In this document: in pieces, positions 18,076-27,742 of the stretch | Layout of the letters: each line of letters starts with the position of its first letter | Numbering within the stretch: position 1 is the first letter of the stretch | Assembly: GCA_015075105.1 (NCBI GenBank) | Contig: JABTUZ010000002.1 | Span: 716,001 to 780,000 of the forward strand | Origin: Leptospiraceae bacterium | Lineage (GTDB): Bacteria > Spirochaetota > Leptospiria > Leptospirales > Leptospiraceae | DNA: 64,000 nucleotides | Reading direction: 5' to 3' | Notes under the pieces: model-generated | What the model was told of the DNA's origin: nothing | What the model saw: only the letters and a program-made list of their open reading frames with translations | Database searches by the model: none | Program-made: the position numbers and the translations under genes

Positions 18076-18564
18076 TCAAAATTTTGACAAGTTTTTTCTA
18101 AATCGAATATAAAAATCCGTAAAACCTCTTTTTTTCCAATACTCGACAGCTTCACTATTTTCTGTAATTGCTCTAAGCTCGATAGACTGTATATTTTTTT
18201 GCAATGCCCACTTTTCAGCATAACTAACCAAGGACTTCATGTACCCTCTTTTTTTTGCTCCATTTTTAGTCACTGCTAAATCAATAAACAAAACTTTCCC
18301 CTCCTTCAAGTAGGGCTTTTCTTCCACACGAGCTATTAACAAAGATAAAAGCTCATTTGAGGTGTCGTCTAACGCACCAATAAGTAAAATTTTTTCCGAG
18401 CCGGAAAGTTTTAGATAAATATCTGTCATCTTAACTGCTGCTCTGTGGCGTATCTGGAAAACTCCGTCCAATTGCATTGAGTTCACCTTTCTGAAAAATT
18501 GATTGGTCAATTCAATGATCTCGACTCTTTTGTCAAAGTCAAGATGCTCTACATGAAAACTCAT
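18076..18564 (-). CDS. GNAT-family acetyltransferase
   Basis: 162 residues with the GNAT core: DLAVTKNGAKKRGYMKSLVSYAEKWA is the strand 4 / acetyl-CoA loop and SIELRAITENSEAVEYWKKRGF is motif B. The acceptor is unknown. Its ATG overlaps the TGA of the long TPR lipoprotein gene (ATGA at 18561-18564), so it is translated as part of the envelope block. Confidence 0.85.
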   Translation of the reverse strand: MSFHVEHLDFDKRVEIIELTNQFFRKVNSMQLDGVFQIRHRAAVKMTDIYLKLSGSEKILLIGALDDTSNELLSLLIARVEEKPYLKEGKVLFIDLAVTKNGAKKRGYMKSLVSYAEKWALQKNIQSIELRAITENSEAVEYWKKRGFTDFYIRFRKNLSKF

Positions 18565-21500
18565 TCTCTATACAATACAGAATAAATTTCTATTGGATTT
18601 GTTGCCTTGTCTTCTTTTACTTTTTGAATTTTTAAGATTTCTCCTGTTAGTTTCATAATAGACAATTCCCCATCCTTACTCACTACTACAGGTTTTCCTT
18701 CATTCAACCGAATTGCAGATACATCTTTCATATTAGAGTTTTGAAATTCGGTAGAGTTGCCATCATTAGAAATTTTAGTGATTTTTTTATCGGATACAAC
18801 ATAAATATCTTCATCTTCTGAAAAAATTGAGCGTATATTTTCTCCCGTTTTGAAGTATTCTGTAAATTTTCCATTATCTCGTAATTCAAAAAATCTACTT
18901 CCTTTCAAAACTCCTAGGCTGTCATTTTTAACGACTGCAATTTTAATATTTCCTTCACCTTTTATAGATTCACCTTTTGCAATTCTTTCAAGGTTGGAAT
19001 CATAAACACTCCATTCCAATTGAGTATTTTTTCCATAAAGAAAGAGTATCTTACCGTTTCCAAACAAATCCCATTGAATGTCTCTTTTAATACCAAGAGT
19101 TTTTGTATCTTTTCCGTTTAAGTTATAAGAAGTTATTTGAGTTTTCCCTTGTTTGTCAAGCGTGGTCAAAAAAGCCTTTGACTTTACTTTAAGTCCTGTG
19201 GGAGTTTTATCTTCTAAAGAATTGACTTGAAGAATTTTTCCGGTTTGAATATCAAGCTCATCTAAGGAGTTTTTAGATGCGGCAAAGATTCTTGTAGATG
19301 CCTCTAAGAAAATATAAGGCTCTTTTACCTCTCTTCTCCATGCAATAGATTTTGTGCCTGAGTCAATTGCAACAACTGAGTACCCATAATTAATAATCAT
19401 CTTACCGTTCACAAACACAGGAGTTGAAACAGGTTTCCCGGTAAGTGTATATTTCTGAAAAATTATAGAGTCGGTGCTTGCTTTTACTAATCTTGATTCT
19501 GCGAGTCTTGAATATTCGCTATTTGGAAATTTTTCAACTAATTCTCTGTTTAATTCAGATTGCAAATCGGCAATTTCTCCATCCGTACTTTTTGCATACA
19601 TTGCTTCTAAGATTCGAATATATGCGTACAAAGAAGCCGGAGACCTTTCAATTTTCAAAGCAGACTTGATAAACTTTTCTGCATTTGTGAAATCATTTTT
19701 TTGAAATGCGATATAAGAAAGGTAGTAAAAAGAATCCGAAAAGTCGGGATATTCTTTGGTCAATTTGGTAAAAATCTTTTCGGCTTCCTGGGTTGAGTTT
19801 TCGTTGAAGTAAAGAATTCCGATATTGTAAGGTGCAAGCTCTAATTCAGAATCTTTCTTCATGGCTTCTTCAAATTCTTCTTTTGCTTTCTGTTTATTGT
19901 TCTGCTTGTAATAAATAAGCCCTCGTGCGATATGCGATGCAGCAAATTCTGGATTCAACGAAACTGCACGATCTAAATATTTTAACGATTCACCATAATT
20001 ATTTTTTTCTAAATAAATCAAACCAAGTTGATATAAGCTATAATAAGATTCTGGTCTTGTTTTTAAAATGTCTCTAAACCCTTCTTCGGCTTTATCTGTT
20101 TGTCCTTTTCTAAAAAAGTAAGCATTGATAGCTTCTTGGATTTCGATTTTTCCTTCTTTTACTTTTTCAATCGAATCTTGTAAAATCCTTATCCCTTTTT
20201 CTTCTTCTCCAAGTGCAATATGGCACTCTGCAATTTTAATCAATATAGAAGGTCTCTCTATTTTTTTATAAGCCAGCATAAATGGCTCGATAGCTTCTCT
20301 GTAATTTTTAGAATTAAAAAGTTTGTTTCCTTTTTTCACTAAAGGCAGGACTTCACCAAACTTCATATTCCCTTGAATGATTTTTTTAGTTTCTTCAATT
20401 TCAGAAATTTCAGACTTTTGGTCTTTGGCTTTTTCTAAATAGGAAAGAGCCGATTGGAATTCTTCTTTTTTGTTTTTTTCCAGAGCCAGTTTGTAATACA
20501 GATTTCCGAGTCTATATCGAACAGTTTCGCTATCTGGAAATTTTTTTAGTAATTCTTTATAAATATCTTCGGCTTTGCCAAACTCTTTTTTGTCTTCATA
20601 AATTCTGCCGGTGATTATCCCGGAAAGTGGATTTCCTTTAGTGAGTGATTCTAATTTTTCTGTATAGATTTTTTGTTCTTTTTTATTTTGTGCCGAATAC
20701 AACCGAATGAGTCCCTGGATTGCGGGTATGTTTTCTTTATCTATTGCAAGGCTCGCCTTAAATGAATTTTCTGATTCTTTGTATTTTTTAGAAATAAATT
20801 CCGCCCTTCCGATTGCGTTAAAAACCATAGGCTCGTCTGATTTGATTTTTTTTGCTTTTAAAAATTCTTTTATCCCTTCTTCAATTTTTCCTTTTACAAG
20901 TAGTTTGTCTCCCTTATCAACCAAGATAGAAATTTCTGTAAGGGTCAATGCTTCCTTTGCTTGTTTTTCAAAAGATAATTTTGACGCTTCCAAGAACTCT
21001 CTTTTTGAATCTGAAAATCTTTTTTCATTCAAATAAAAAAATCCAAGGTTGAGTCTTGCCTGCCCAAATTTCGGATCTAATTCAATCGACTTAGTAAAAG
21101 ACAAAAGTGCTTTTTTGGAATCGCCCAGATTTTGATAACTCAAACCCAATTTATTATAGATTTGTGCATCCGACGGAAATAGCTCCACTGCTCTTTTTAG
21201 GATTTTAATTGCTTCTGAATTTTTTCCAGTTTTAATATAAATTGTCCCTAAGGCAGAATACCCTTCTATACTATTGGGATCCATTTGCAACGCTCTTTTA
21301 AAAGAGTCTTCCGCTTCTTTATCCTTTTTCAAAAGTATATAGGCGTTACCCAGAAAGATTAAAGGTGCAGAAGTTTTAGGAGAAAGATTCACAGCGTCTT
21401 GGAAAAATTCAAGAGACTTCTCATAATTTTTTTCTTTGATTGCCGAGTTTCCTTTTTCAATCAATTTCGCCAATTTGGTTGATTGAGAAGAATCTGAAGC

Positions 21501-22190
21501 TGATTTAAAATTTGGATCGAGAGACTTGGCTTTAGCAAAATACTCTTCTGCTTCATCGTATTTTTTCAATTGCAACGATACGTCACCTAACTGCATGTAC
21601 AACTGCAATTTTTGTTTAAAAGAAGAATCATCAGCTCTTTTTAAAGAAGTGTAAGATTCTTCGTATCGCTTTAAAGATTTTAAAAGAACGCCTTGCTTAA
21701 ATGGGTACACTTTTTCTTTAGGGTAATACTCTTCCAAACTCTTATAAATCTCAATGGCTTTTTCATCTTCACCGAGTGTGGTAAGGACAAGTGAGTATGT
21801 AAGTAAAATCTGCTCTGACTTTGGAGAGACTGCAAGAGCTTTTTCAAAAGATTCTCTTGCTTTTTTGTGTTGCCCTTGCTTAAATTCGGAAGAGCCGAGA
21901 AGATAAAACCCTTCTGCTGTAGGGTAAACCTCTATTGATTTCTCTGCTATATTTTTTGACTCGTCAAATTTATTCTTTTGAAAAAATTCATTTCCTCTAT
22001 TTAGGATTTTCTTTGCAGATGAGATTTTTTGTCTTACATCTTCCGATTCTTTCGCGTTTGTGTCTTTGGCGTTTGAAGGCTTTAATTCTTTGGATGAGGC
22101 ACAATTGGTTAGTAAAAAAGTATTTATGGATACAATGGTTATGAATAAAAATAGTGCGTAAAATTTATTTATTTTCAAGGGACACCTCAT
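18561..22190 (-). CDS. Very long TPR lipoprotein with C-terminal beta-propeller
   Basis: 1209 residues from ATG 22190, which overlaps the TGA of the upstream gene (ATGA); the ORF runs on to 22289 but that extension is inside the previous gene. The N-terminus is a signal peptide ending LLTNCASS, a lipoprotein box. More than 20 TPR-like units follow (for example AYILLKKDKEAEDSFKRAL). The last ~300 residues look like a PQQ-type beta-propeller: VFVNGKMIINYGYSVVAIDS, then SLDELDIQTGKILQV. It is probably a periplasmic or outer-membrane scaffold. Flanking genes encode FecR and PEGA lipoproteins. Confidence 0.85.
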   Translation of the reverse strand: MRCPLKINKFYALFLFITIVSINTFLLTNCASSKELKPSNAKDTNAKESEDVRQKISSAKKILNRGNEFFQKNKFDESKNIAEKSIEVYPTAEGFYLLGSSEFKQGQHKKARESFEKALAVSPKSEQILLTYSLVLTTLGEDEKAIEIYKSLEEYYPKEKVYPFKQGVLLKSLKRYEESYTSLKRADDSSFKQKLQLYMQLGDVSLQLKKYDEAEEYFAKAKSLDPNFKSASDSSQSTKLAKLIEKGNSAIKEKNYEKSLEFFQDAVNLSPKTSAPLIFLGNAYILLKKDKEAEDSFKRALQMDPNSIEGYSALGTIYIKTGKNSEAIKILKRAVELFPSDAQIYNKLGLSYQNLGDSKKALLSFTKSIELDPKFGQARLNLGFFYLNEKRFSDSKREFLEASKLSFEKQAKEALTLTEISILVDKGDKLLVKGKIEEGIKEFLKAKKIKSDEPMVFNAIGRAEFISKKYKESENSFKASLAIDKENIPAIQGLIRLYSAQNKKEQKIYTEKLESLTKGNPLSGIITGRIYEDKKEFGKAEDIYKELLKKFPDSETVRYRLGNLYYKLALEKNKKEEFQSALSYLEKAKDQKSEISEIEETKKIIQGNMKFGEVLPLVKKGNKLFNSKNYREAIEPFMLAYKKIERPSILIKIAECHIALGEEEKGIRILQDSIEKVKEGKIEIQEAINAYFFRKGQTDKAEEGFRDILKTRPESYYSLYQLGLIYLEKNNYGESLKYLDRAVSLNPEFAASHIARGLIYYKQNNKQKAKEEFEEAMKKDSELELAPYNIGILYFNENSTQEAEKIFTKLTKEYPDFSDSFYYLSYIAFQKNDFTNAEKFIKSALKIERSPASLYAYIRILEAMYAKSTDGEIADLQSELNRELVEKFPNSEYSRLAESRLVKASTDSIIFQKYTLTGKPVSTPVFVNGKMIINYGYSVVAIDSGTKSIAWRREVKEPYIFLEASTRIFAASKNSLDELDIQTGKILQVNSLEDKTPTGLKVKSKAFLTTLDKQGKTQITSYNLNGKDTKTLGIKRDIQWDLFGNGKILFLYGKNTQLEWSVYDSNLERIAKGESIKGEGNIKIAVVKNDSLGVLKGSRFFELRDNGKFTEYFKTGENIRSIFSEDEDIYVVSDKKITKISNDGNSTEFQNSNMKDVSAIRLNEGKPVVVSKDGELSIMKLTGEILKIQKVKEDKATNPIEIYSVLYRE

Positions 22191-23848
22191 TTTTCCGGAA
22201 GAGCAATTTTTGGATATGTGATAGAAAAAGATCGAAAAGTTTTTGACTTGGGTGGAGAATCGCTTTTTATCCAAAGAGCGATTCTCCATAGGTTATGAAA
22301 ACTTTCTTCTGTTTCAAAAACTTTCTTATTTCCGAAATAAATTTTTAATTGTTGTTTGTCTTTGTCTGTAACGAATCTGACAGGTCTTCCTTTTTCGGGA
22401 TCATTATTTTTAAATTCATAGTTGGCAATTGACACGCCATCAGAAGGAAACTTATAGAGAGAAATTCTGGAATTTTCTAACTCAACTGTATAATTGTCTT
22501 TTTCATTTTGAAAAAATGTAATAGCCATTTTTCCATTACCGACTTCTTCCTGACTGTATGCTGTAATTGTTGCATCCAAGCTACCTGAAATTAGAGGATG
22601 GGTGGAAATTCCATGCCATCCGGGAATAGGCTCGCTTAGCTTTTGAAAAATTAATTCTTTTCCAAATTGAGGGTAAATTCCACCTTCGCCCGCATTCACC
22701 CAAATACTTTCATTAGCCGGGTCTAAACCATTCAGTAATTTTACGGGAAAAGCAACAGTAGAAATTTTCTTAGCCTCTACTTTTACGATTTCTTCATCGA
22801 GAATATAAGATGTATTTTCTTCTCCTTGCTTTTGTTTTGAAAATTCTATTTTATAGTTTCCGGGGCTCATGTCATTTGAAAATAGTGGAGTCTCGCCTTT
22901 TAAATAATCATCCCAAGAAATTTTTAGACCAGAAGGATAGCTCAATACATTTAAAGCGCCCAGTGTGTAATCATCGTCCCATTCTTGAAAAATTTCTCTT
23001 GTCTCTCCTGCTCTAAGCCAAACTTCTTTTGCAATTGGAGTTTTCCCCGGCTTGGAAAATTCCAAAGTATGTATCCCGTCGGAAATCAAAAAATTGGTAA
23101 CGGGAAGTTTTCCCAAGTCCTTGCCGTCCACCGTTATTATCGTGTCTCCCGAAGTAGAGGAAACGGATAAATTGCCCGAAATAGATTTTTTTAATACTTC
23201 TGCAATTTCTGATTTATCGGGCTTTTTAGAAAATTCAATTTGTGGAGAAAGTATTTCTTTTAAGAATTTGTAATTGGAGCCGGCTCTATACAATTCTACT
23301 CGTTTTAGCTTTCCTTTTGTTTTCGGTTTTTTGGGTAGAATGAATTTACCGATTGCTTGAAAATTTCCAAATTCTTTCTGATTGATCGGATCAATAATTT
23401 TAAAATCTACCTGAAAAGAATTGGAATCCATGCTAAGCGTGAGATTCGGTATAATTATCGCATCTATATCTTCTTTTTGAAATTCAGTTAAAGGAGGGTT
23501 TTCTATTGTCCAAGGCTCACTGATATAGGTTCTTTTCCCTACAGTTTTCGGTACAATCAAATCAATTTCCTGCAGCAGCAAGGCTCGCAAATCAGGCTGA
23601 ATAGAATCTTCCGAGACAGAAACAGGAGAAATGATATAGAAGGGAATTTGCTTTGCCTTTTTTCGGATTTTGTAATCCTCTGGTTTTTCACTATTTCTAA
23701 GGTCTTCTTTTGGTGGAGGGGCCTCTTTAAAATAGGGAGAAGAAATCTGAAAAGACTGCCCTTCGAGAACTCGAACAGTAGAGCATCCCATGAAAAGAAA
23801 AATTATCCCAATAACAAATACGATGAAATACGTCGGCTTATGTTTCAT
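22187..23848 (-). CDS. PEGA-domain lipoprotein
   Basis: 553 residues. The N-terminus is a lipoprotein signal (IIFLFMGCSTV). In the middle are two PEGA-type beta domains: GDTIITVDGKDLGKLPVTNF, then LNVLSYPSGLKISWDDYLKG with GETP. PEGA domains are thought to bind cell-surface or cell-wall components. The last ~180 residues look like a lectin/LamG-like jelly roll (GWHGISTHPLISGSLDATI...), an inference from the strand pattern. It is followed by the TPR lipoprotein through an ATGA overlap and comes 42 bp after the FecR gene. Confidence 0.78.
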   Translation of the reverse strand: MKHKPTYFIVFVIGIIFLFMGCSTVRVLEGQSFQISSPYFKEAPPPKEDLRNSEKPEDYKIRKKAKQIPFYIISPVSVSEDSIQPDLRALLLQEIDLIVPKTVGKRTYISEPWTIENPPLTEFQKEDIDAIIIPNLTLSMDSNSFQVDFKIIDPINQKEFGNFQAIGKFILPKKPKTKGKLKRVELYRAGSNYKFLKEILSPQIEFSKKPDKSEIAEVLKKSISGNLSVSSTSGDTIITVDGKDLGKLPVTNFLISDGIHTLEFSKPGKTPIAKEVWLRAGETREIFQEWDDDYTLGALNVLSYPSGLKISWDDYLKGETPLFSNDMSPGNYKIEFSKQKQGEENTSYILDEEIVKVEAKKISTVAFPVKLLNGLDPANESIWVNAGEGGIYPQFGKELIFQKLSEPIPGWHGISTHPLISGSLDATITAYSQEEVGNGKMAITFFQNEKDNYTVELENSRISLYKFPSDGVSIANYEFKNNDPEKGRPVRFVTDKDKQQLKIYFGNKKVFETEESFHNLWRIALWIKSDSPPKSKTFRSFSITYPKIALPEK

Positions 23849-23890
23849 ATTATACTCAAATGAATTCTTGATTGTTAAACAATATAGTAA

Positions 23891-24829
23891 TTAATATGTT
23901 TTGTTGGAATCCAATTTTAACCTATCCTTATCTATATCTTTTTTAATGTATTTTCCTTCGTCTATTTTTTCGGCAGTTTTTCTGATTTCATCCGACGAAT
24001 TGGAAGACTCTTTCTTCGATAGCTTTTGCATAGCTTCTTCGACAGAGCCTGATGACTCTAATTTTCTCAACTCTTCACTACCTTCTTTTAACTCTTCAAC
24101 TAATTTGGAAAACCCCATCAAACTATTTTTATGGAATACAATCATACTCTTCAAATCGTTTAAAGATTCTTTGTTCAGAGTCTTGATCATCTGATTGGTT
24201 AGTTTTTTTTCTTTGGATACAGTAATCTCTGTATTTCTGTCTAAAATCAATTCTTCTTTTTCGTTGGATTTTTTTACACTGATTGAGCCTTCGATTACTG
24301 CAAATTTTGTATCACAGCCTTTTTTGCCGCAAGGATTTTTTTCATTTTTCAATATTTCTTTTTCAGGAGCTTCTACGATAGTGAGAAATGTAGTTCCTCT
24401 TACCCCAGCTATTGCAGTCGGTGTAGTTATGTTGAAGGACTCGTCTTTCTTTTCTTTCTTTAATACGGTTACAATCTTTCCGTAATTTACATGGACGTTG
24501 GTTTCACCCTTGCCTTCTGACAACAAAATACTGCTGATGGAAATTCTTGTATTTTTTGAAACTTTGATTGCTCCTTTGTCGGAGATCATGATTTCTATGC
24601 TGCCGCTCTTTTTAGTAAGAATCTCATCTCTTTCTGTAAGCTCCATCCCAAGCTCAGGTTTGATTTCCTTATCCAATCTTAAAATAAAAGCATCTCCCAT
24701 AATCCATGCTACTCGAACTGATTGAGGGTTGGGTTTGGAATCCATAACTTCTGTTAAGCCGGTTTCTTTTTTGGAACTGCAAAAACTTACCAATAGTGCC
24801 AAAGTTAAAAAAATAAGAATCTTTTTCAT
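23891..24829 (-). CDS. FecR-domain lipoprotein
   Basis: 312 residues with a lipoprotein signal (ALLVSFCSSK). The FecR beta domain covers about 38-150: GMELTERDEILTKKSGSIEI, VSKNTRISISS, then ITTPTAIAGVRGTTF, the characteristic end motif. A Lys/Glu-rich helical tail follows. There is no FecI sigma factor or TonB receptor next to it, so it is not a classical FecIR system; such FecR lipoproteins in spirochaetes have no settled function. It is the first gene of the minus-strand envelope block that continues to 14144. Confidence 0.85.
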   Translation of the reverse strand: MKKILIFLTLALLVSFCSSKKETGLTEVMDSKPNPQSVRVAWIMGDAFILRLDKEIKPELGMELTERDEILTKKSGSIEIMISDKGAIKVSKNTRISISSILLSEGKGETNVHVNYGKIVTVLKKEKKDESFNITTPTAIAGVRGTTFLTIVEAPEKEILKNEKNPCGKKGCDTKFAVIEGSISVKKSNEKEELILDRNTEITVSKEKKLTNQMIKTLNKESLNDLKSMIVFHKNSLMGFSKLVEELKEGSEELRKLESSGSVEEAMQKLSKKESSNSSDEIRKTAEKIDEGKYIKKDIDKDRLKLDSNKTY

Positions 24830-25042
24830 TTCATTTCTCCAGTTATACTTTCTATTAAATCGTTTCTACCATCTGAGTGATTTGCTTTAAAATATTCAAG
24901 CGAGATAATCCGCCGTGAATCCGCAGGGTTACTATCACTATAAATATAAACATTTGAAAATCAAAACTTTTTTCTATATAGCCCTAAAAAAATAGAAAAT
25001 TAATGAAATTTTTCAATTTTATGGATAAAAATTTTCATTGAG

Positions 25043-26956
25043 GTGCAACCTTTTGCTATAATTTTCTTTCTAATTGGTATAACTATGTATTTTTCAACAA
25101 TTTTTTCGGCATCCATTCTTTCCTTGGTGGTGCTTTCAATTGACTTTATATTTCGATTTTCCAGAATTCAGAAATTTTCCTCCGAAAACCTAGTGTTTTA
25201 TTCCATATCAGTATTTTTGTCCTTCTTATTTTGGGTAATAAGGATAGATATTTTATTCTATTTGAATCGGTTGAAAAAGCCTCTCTATTTTTTGGTGCTT
25301 GGCTCCTTTTCACTGTTTTATTCATTTTTGATTATAGGAAGCTATTCTTATTTTCAGTTTTCAAAAATTTTACCCAATTACTTTTCTATTTCCTATATTT
25401 TTCAAGAGCCGAAAAACAGTTTTACCTTAGTGCGGGATAGTACCAATTTTTTTGGGTTGGGTCTTATTGTATTATTTGCAATCTTACTCTTTCTTTTCTT
25501 AAATTTTATTATTGACCAGAAAAAAAAAGTTTCCAATTGGAAATTTTTAGTTGCAATAGTTCTTTTTTTTGTTCTATTTCCCTTTTTAGTCCATAACACA
25601 AGGTATAGAGACCAAGTATATATCGCAGATACAAACGGATATTCATTTATTGTAAAAATTTTGTACAATGAATTAACCGGAGACAAACTTGGTTCAGCAG
25701 GTCTTCAATCCAGAACTCCTTATACGTTAGGTGATACCCAAGATCTTGCGCCAAAATACAATGTACTGCTTATCGTGGCAGAAAGTCTTAGAAGAAAAAG
25801 TATGGGATTGTATGGATACGATAGAAATACTACTCCAAACCTAAATAAATTTCGTTTATCGAATCCGAATAATTTTTTTCTATTTCAGAAAGCCTATTCC
25901 AATGCGACAAGCACATTGATTTCATTTCCGTCCATTCTTACAGGGGTGTTGCCAAATGAGCCTACTACGAAGACTCACAACTCTCCGATATTTTGGGAAT
26001 TTGGAAAAGCAAAAGGGTATTCTACTTTTTATATCACATCACACGATTTAAAGTGGAACAATCTAAACGGGTATTTTGCAAATGCGGGAATTGATTATCT
26101 TTGGAGTAGAGACTCTTATCCGGGATTGTTGTTCAATGATTTAGGGATTGATGATAGAGAAACTTTCAAAGAATTGAAACACCATCTTAGCAAATTAAAA
26201 AATACTAATAAAAATTTTTTTGGAGTTTTTCATCTAAATACAAATCATTTTCCCTATTACCACCCCGATGAATTTGAAGTTTGGAAAAAAGGAAAACCTT
26301 ACGACTACTACGACAACTCTGTTTTATTCATGGATAGCATAATGGGAGAATTTTTAAAATATTTAAAGTCTTCCGGTTTAGATAAAAATACAATTGTAAT
26401 TTTTACGTCCGATCACGGAGAATCAGTCGGTGAGCACGGATATTTTGGACATATTGAATCTAACTATATTGAAACTATTTCTATTCCGCTATTTTTTTAT
26501 ATTCCTTCCCAAATTCAAAAAACTTTAAAATTACCAAGAAAAGATCTAACTCAAAATTTAGAAAATAATGTTATGAATGGAGATATTATTCCTACCGTCA
26601 TAGAGCTATTAAATAGAAAAACTAAAAATAGTTGGAATAAAAATAATTTGAGACTGGAAGGCATGGACTTATTTGGAAATATTCCAGATGACCGAGAATT
26701 GTTTATTGTAAACAATAACGAAATTTCTTTATACAAAGTCGGATTCAGTCAAATCAAAAAGAACTGGCACTATATCTACAATTATCTTGGGTACCCTGAG
26801 TATGAAGAGCTTTACGATTTGAGTAATGACCCGGGCGAATTAAAAAATATTTGGAACATTGGCTCCAATGAATTCAAAACAAACACAACGAATAGTTTTC
26901 AAAAATGTCAAATTTGTATGAATGTTCGAGGTGACAGAGATAAAATGAAATTATGA
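25043..26956 (+). CDS. Membrane phosphoethanolamine-transferase/sulfatase-family enzyme
   Basis: 637 residues. About five N-terminal membrane helices (to ~170) are followed by a periplasmic alkaline phosphatase-fold domain: NVLLIVAESLRRKSMGLYGY (metal Glu), NATSTLISFPSILTG with the likely nucleophile Thr289 or Thr291, TSDHGESVGEHGYFGH and late metal ligands. This matches EptA-type phosphoethanolamine transferases and related LTA-synthase enzymes, which decorate lipid A or glycans from phospholipid donors. The start is uncertain: GTG 25043, or ATG 25085. The 213-bp gap before it holds no gene; a GC-rich patch at about 24905-24935 has no clear fold. Confidence 0.82.
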   Translation: MQPFAIIFFLIGITMYFSTIFSASILSLVVLSIDFIFRFSRIQKFSSENLVFYSISVFLSFLFWVIRIDILFYLNRLKKPLYFLVLGSFSLFYSFLIIGSYSYFQFSKILPNYFSISYIFQEPKNSFTLVRDSTNFFGLGLIVLFAILLFLFLNFIIDQKKKVSNWKFLVAIVLFFVLFPFLVHNTRYRDQVYIADTNGYSFIVKILYNELTGDKLGSAGLQSRTPYTLGDTQDLAPKYNVLLIVAESLRRKSMGLYGYDRNTTPNLNKFRLSNPNNFFLFQKAYSNATSTLISFPSILTGVLPNEPTTKTHNSPIFWEFGKAKGYSTFYITSHDLKWNNLNGYFANAGIDYLWSRDSYPGLLFNDLGIDDRETFKELKHHLSKLKNTNKNFFGVFHLNTNHFPYYHPDEFEVWKKGKPYDYYDNSVLFMDSIMGEFLKYLKSSGLDKNTIVIFTSDHGESVGEHGYFGHIESNYIETISIPLFFYIPSQIQKTLKLPRKDLTQNLENNVMNGDIIPTVIELLNRKTKNSWNKNNLRLEGMDLFGNIPDDRELFIVNNNEISLYKVGFSQIKKNWHYIYNYLGYPEYEELYDLSNDPGELKNIWNIGSNEFKTNTTNSFQKCQICMNVRGDRDKMKL

Positions 26957-27010
26957 CTCTACTTAAAAAAATCCTAAGACAGATTTCGTATTGACAAACG
27001 GCAAGCTCGC

Positions 27011-27742
27011 TTGAAATACAGGTTTATTTGCAGAAAGGTTTTTTTCTCTAAATATAAAATATTTTTTATGCTAATTGGACTCATTTTACAAGGAGGGTGC
27101 AAAGTGACTGACCCCTACTATAAAGAAAGAGAAAAAATGATAAAGTATCAAATGGAATGGAGGGGGATTAAGGATGCGAGAGTCTTAGAGGCGATAAGAA
27201 AAGTTCCAAGGCATGTTTTTATTCCCAGCTCACATAGTTCTCTTTCATACCAGGATAGTCCAGTTCCAATAGGTTTTGGTCAAACTATTTCTCAACCCTA
27301 TATGGTGGCTTATATGACAGAGCTTCTGAATTTGCAAGGGATTGAAAAAGTTTTAGAAATTGGCACTGGTTGTGGTTATCAAACTGCAATTTTAGCTGAG
27401 CTTTCAAAAGTAGTTTTTTCTATAGAAATTGTAAAAGAGCTTTGTGAAATTTCTAAAAAAAATCTGGAGATTTTAAATTATAAAAATATTGGTTTAAGGT
27501 GCGGGGATGGATATTTTGGTTGGAAAGAAGAGTCTCCCTTTGATGTAATCCTAGTAACCGCAGCACCCAAAAAAATTCCCGAAGCATTAAAAGAGCAATT
27601 AAAAATAGGCGGGATCTTAGTCATACCTGTTGGCAAAGAAGAGCAATACCTATATGTTTACAAAAAAACAAAAGCCGGCTTTCTAGAAGAAAATAAATTT
27701 AGAGTGGTTTTTGTTCCCATGACAGGAAAGATTCAAGATTAG
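27011..27742 (+). CDS. pcm: Protein-L-isoaspartate O-methyltransferase with an N-terminal signal-like segment
   Basis: The methyltransferase core (about 40-240) matches Pcm: MEWRGIKDARVLEAIRKVPRH, QTISQPYMVAYMTELL and the AdoMet loop VLEIGTGCGYQTAIL. It methylates isoaspartate residues to repair aged proteins. Unusually, it is preceded by a basic and hydrophobic stretch ending in LILQGGCKVTD, which looks like a weak lipoprotein signal, so the enzyme may be exported. The start is uncertain (TTG 27011 or ATG 27068), with no clear ribosome-binding site. It converges with the YkgJ-type gene with no gap. Confidence 0.85.
   Translation: MKYRFICRKVFFSKYKIFFMLIGLILQGGCKVTDPYYKEREKMIKYQMEWRGIKDARVLEAIRKVPRHVFIPSSHSSLSYQDSPVPIGFGQTISQPYMVAYMTELLNLQGIEKVLEIGTGCGYQTAILAELSKVVFSIEIVKELCEISKKNLEILNYKNIGLRCGDGYFGWKEESPFDVILVTAAPKKIPEALKEQLKIGGILVIPVGKEEQYLYVYKKTKAGFLEENKFRVVFVPMTGKIQD

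Noticed and set aside
22190-22289. Upstream extension of the long TPR lipoprotein to the first Met in frame
   Set aside because: The extension lies inside the PEGA gene and would place the signal peptide in the middle; the ATGA overlap start at 22190 is clearly better.
24860-24940. Possible riboswitch in the GC-rich leader between the FecR and PEtN-transferase genes
   Set aside because: I compared it mentally with c-di-GMP, cobalamin, TPP and c-di-AMP consensus sequences and found no match and no convincing stem; a covariance search would be needed.
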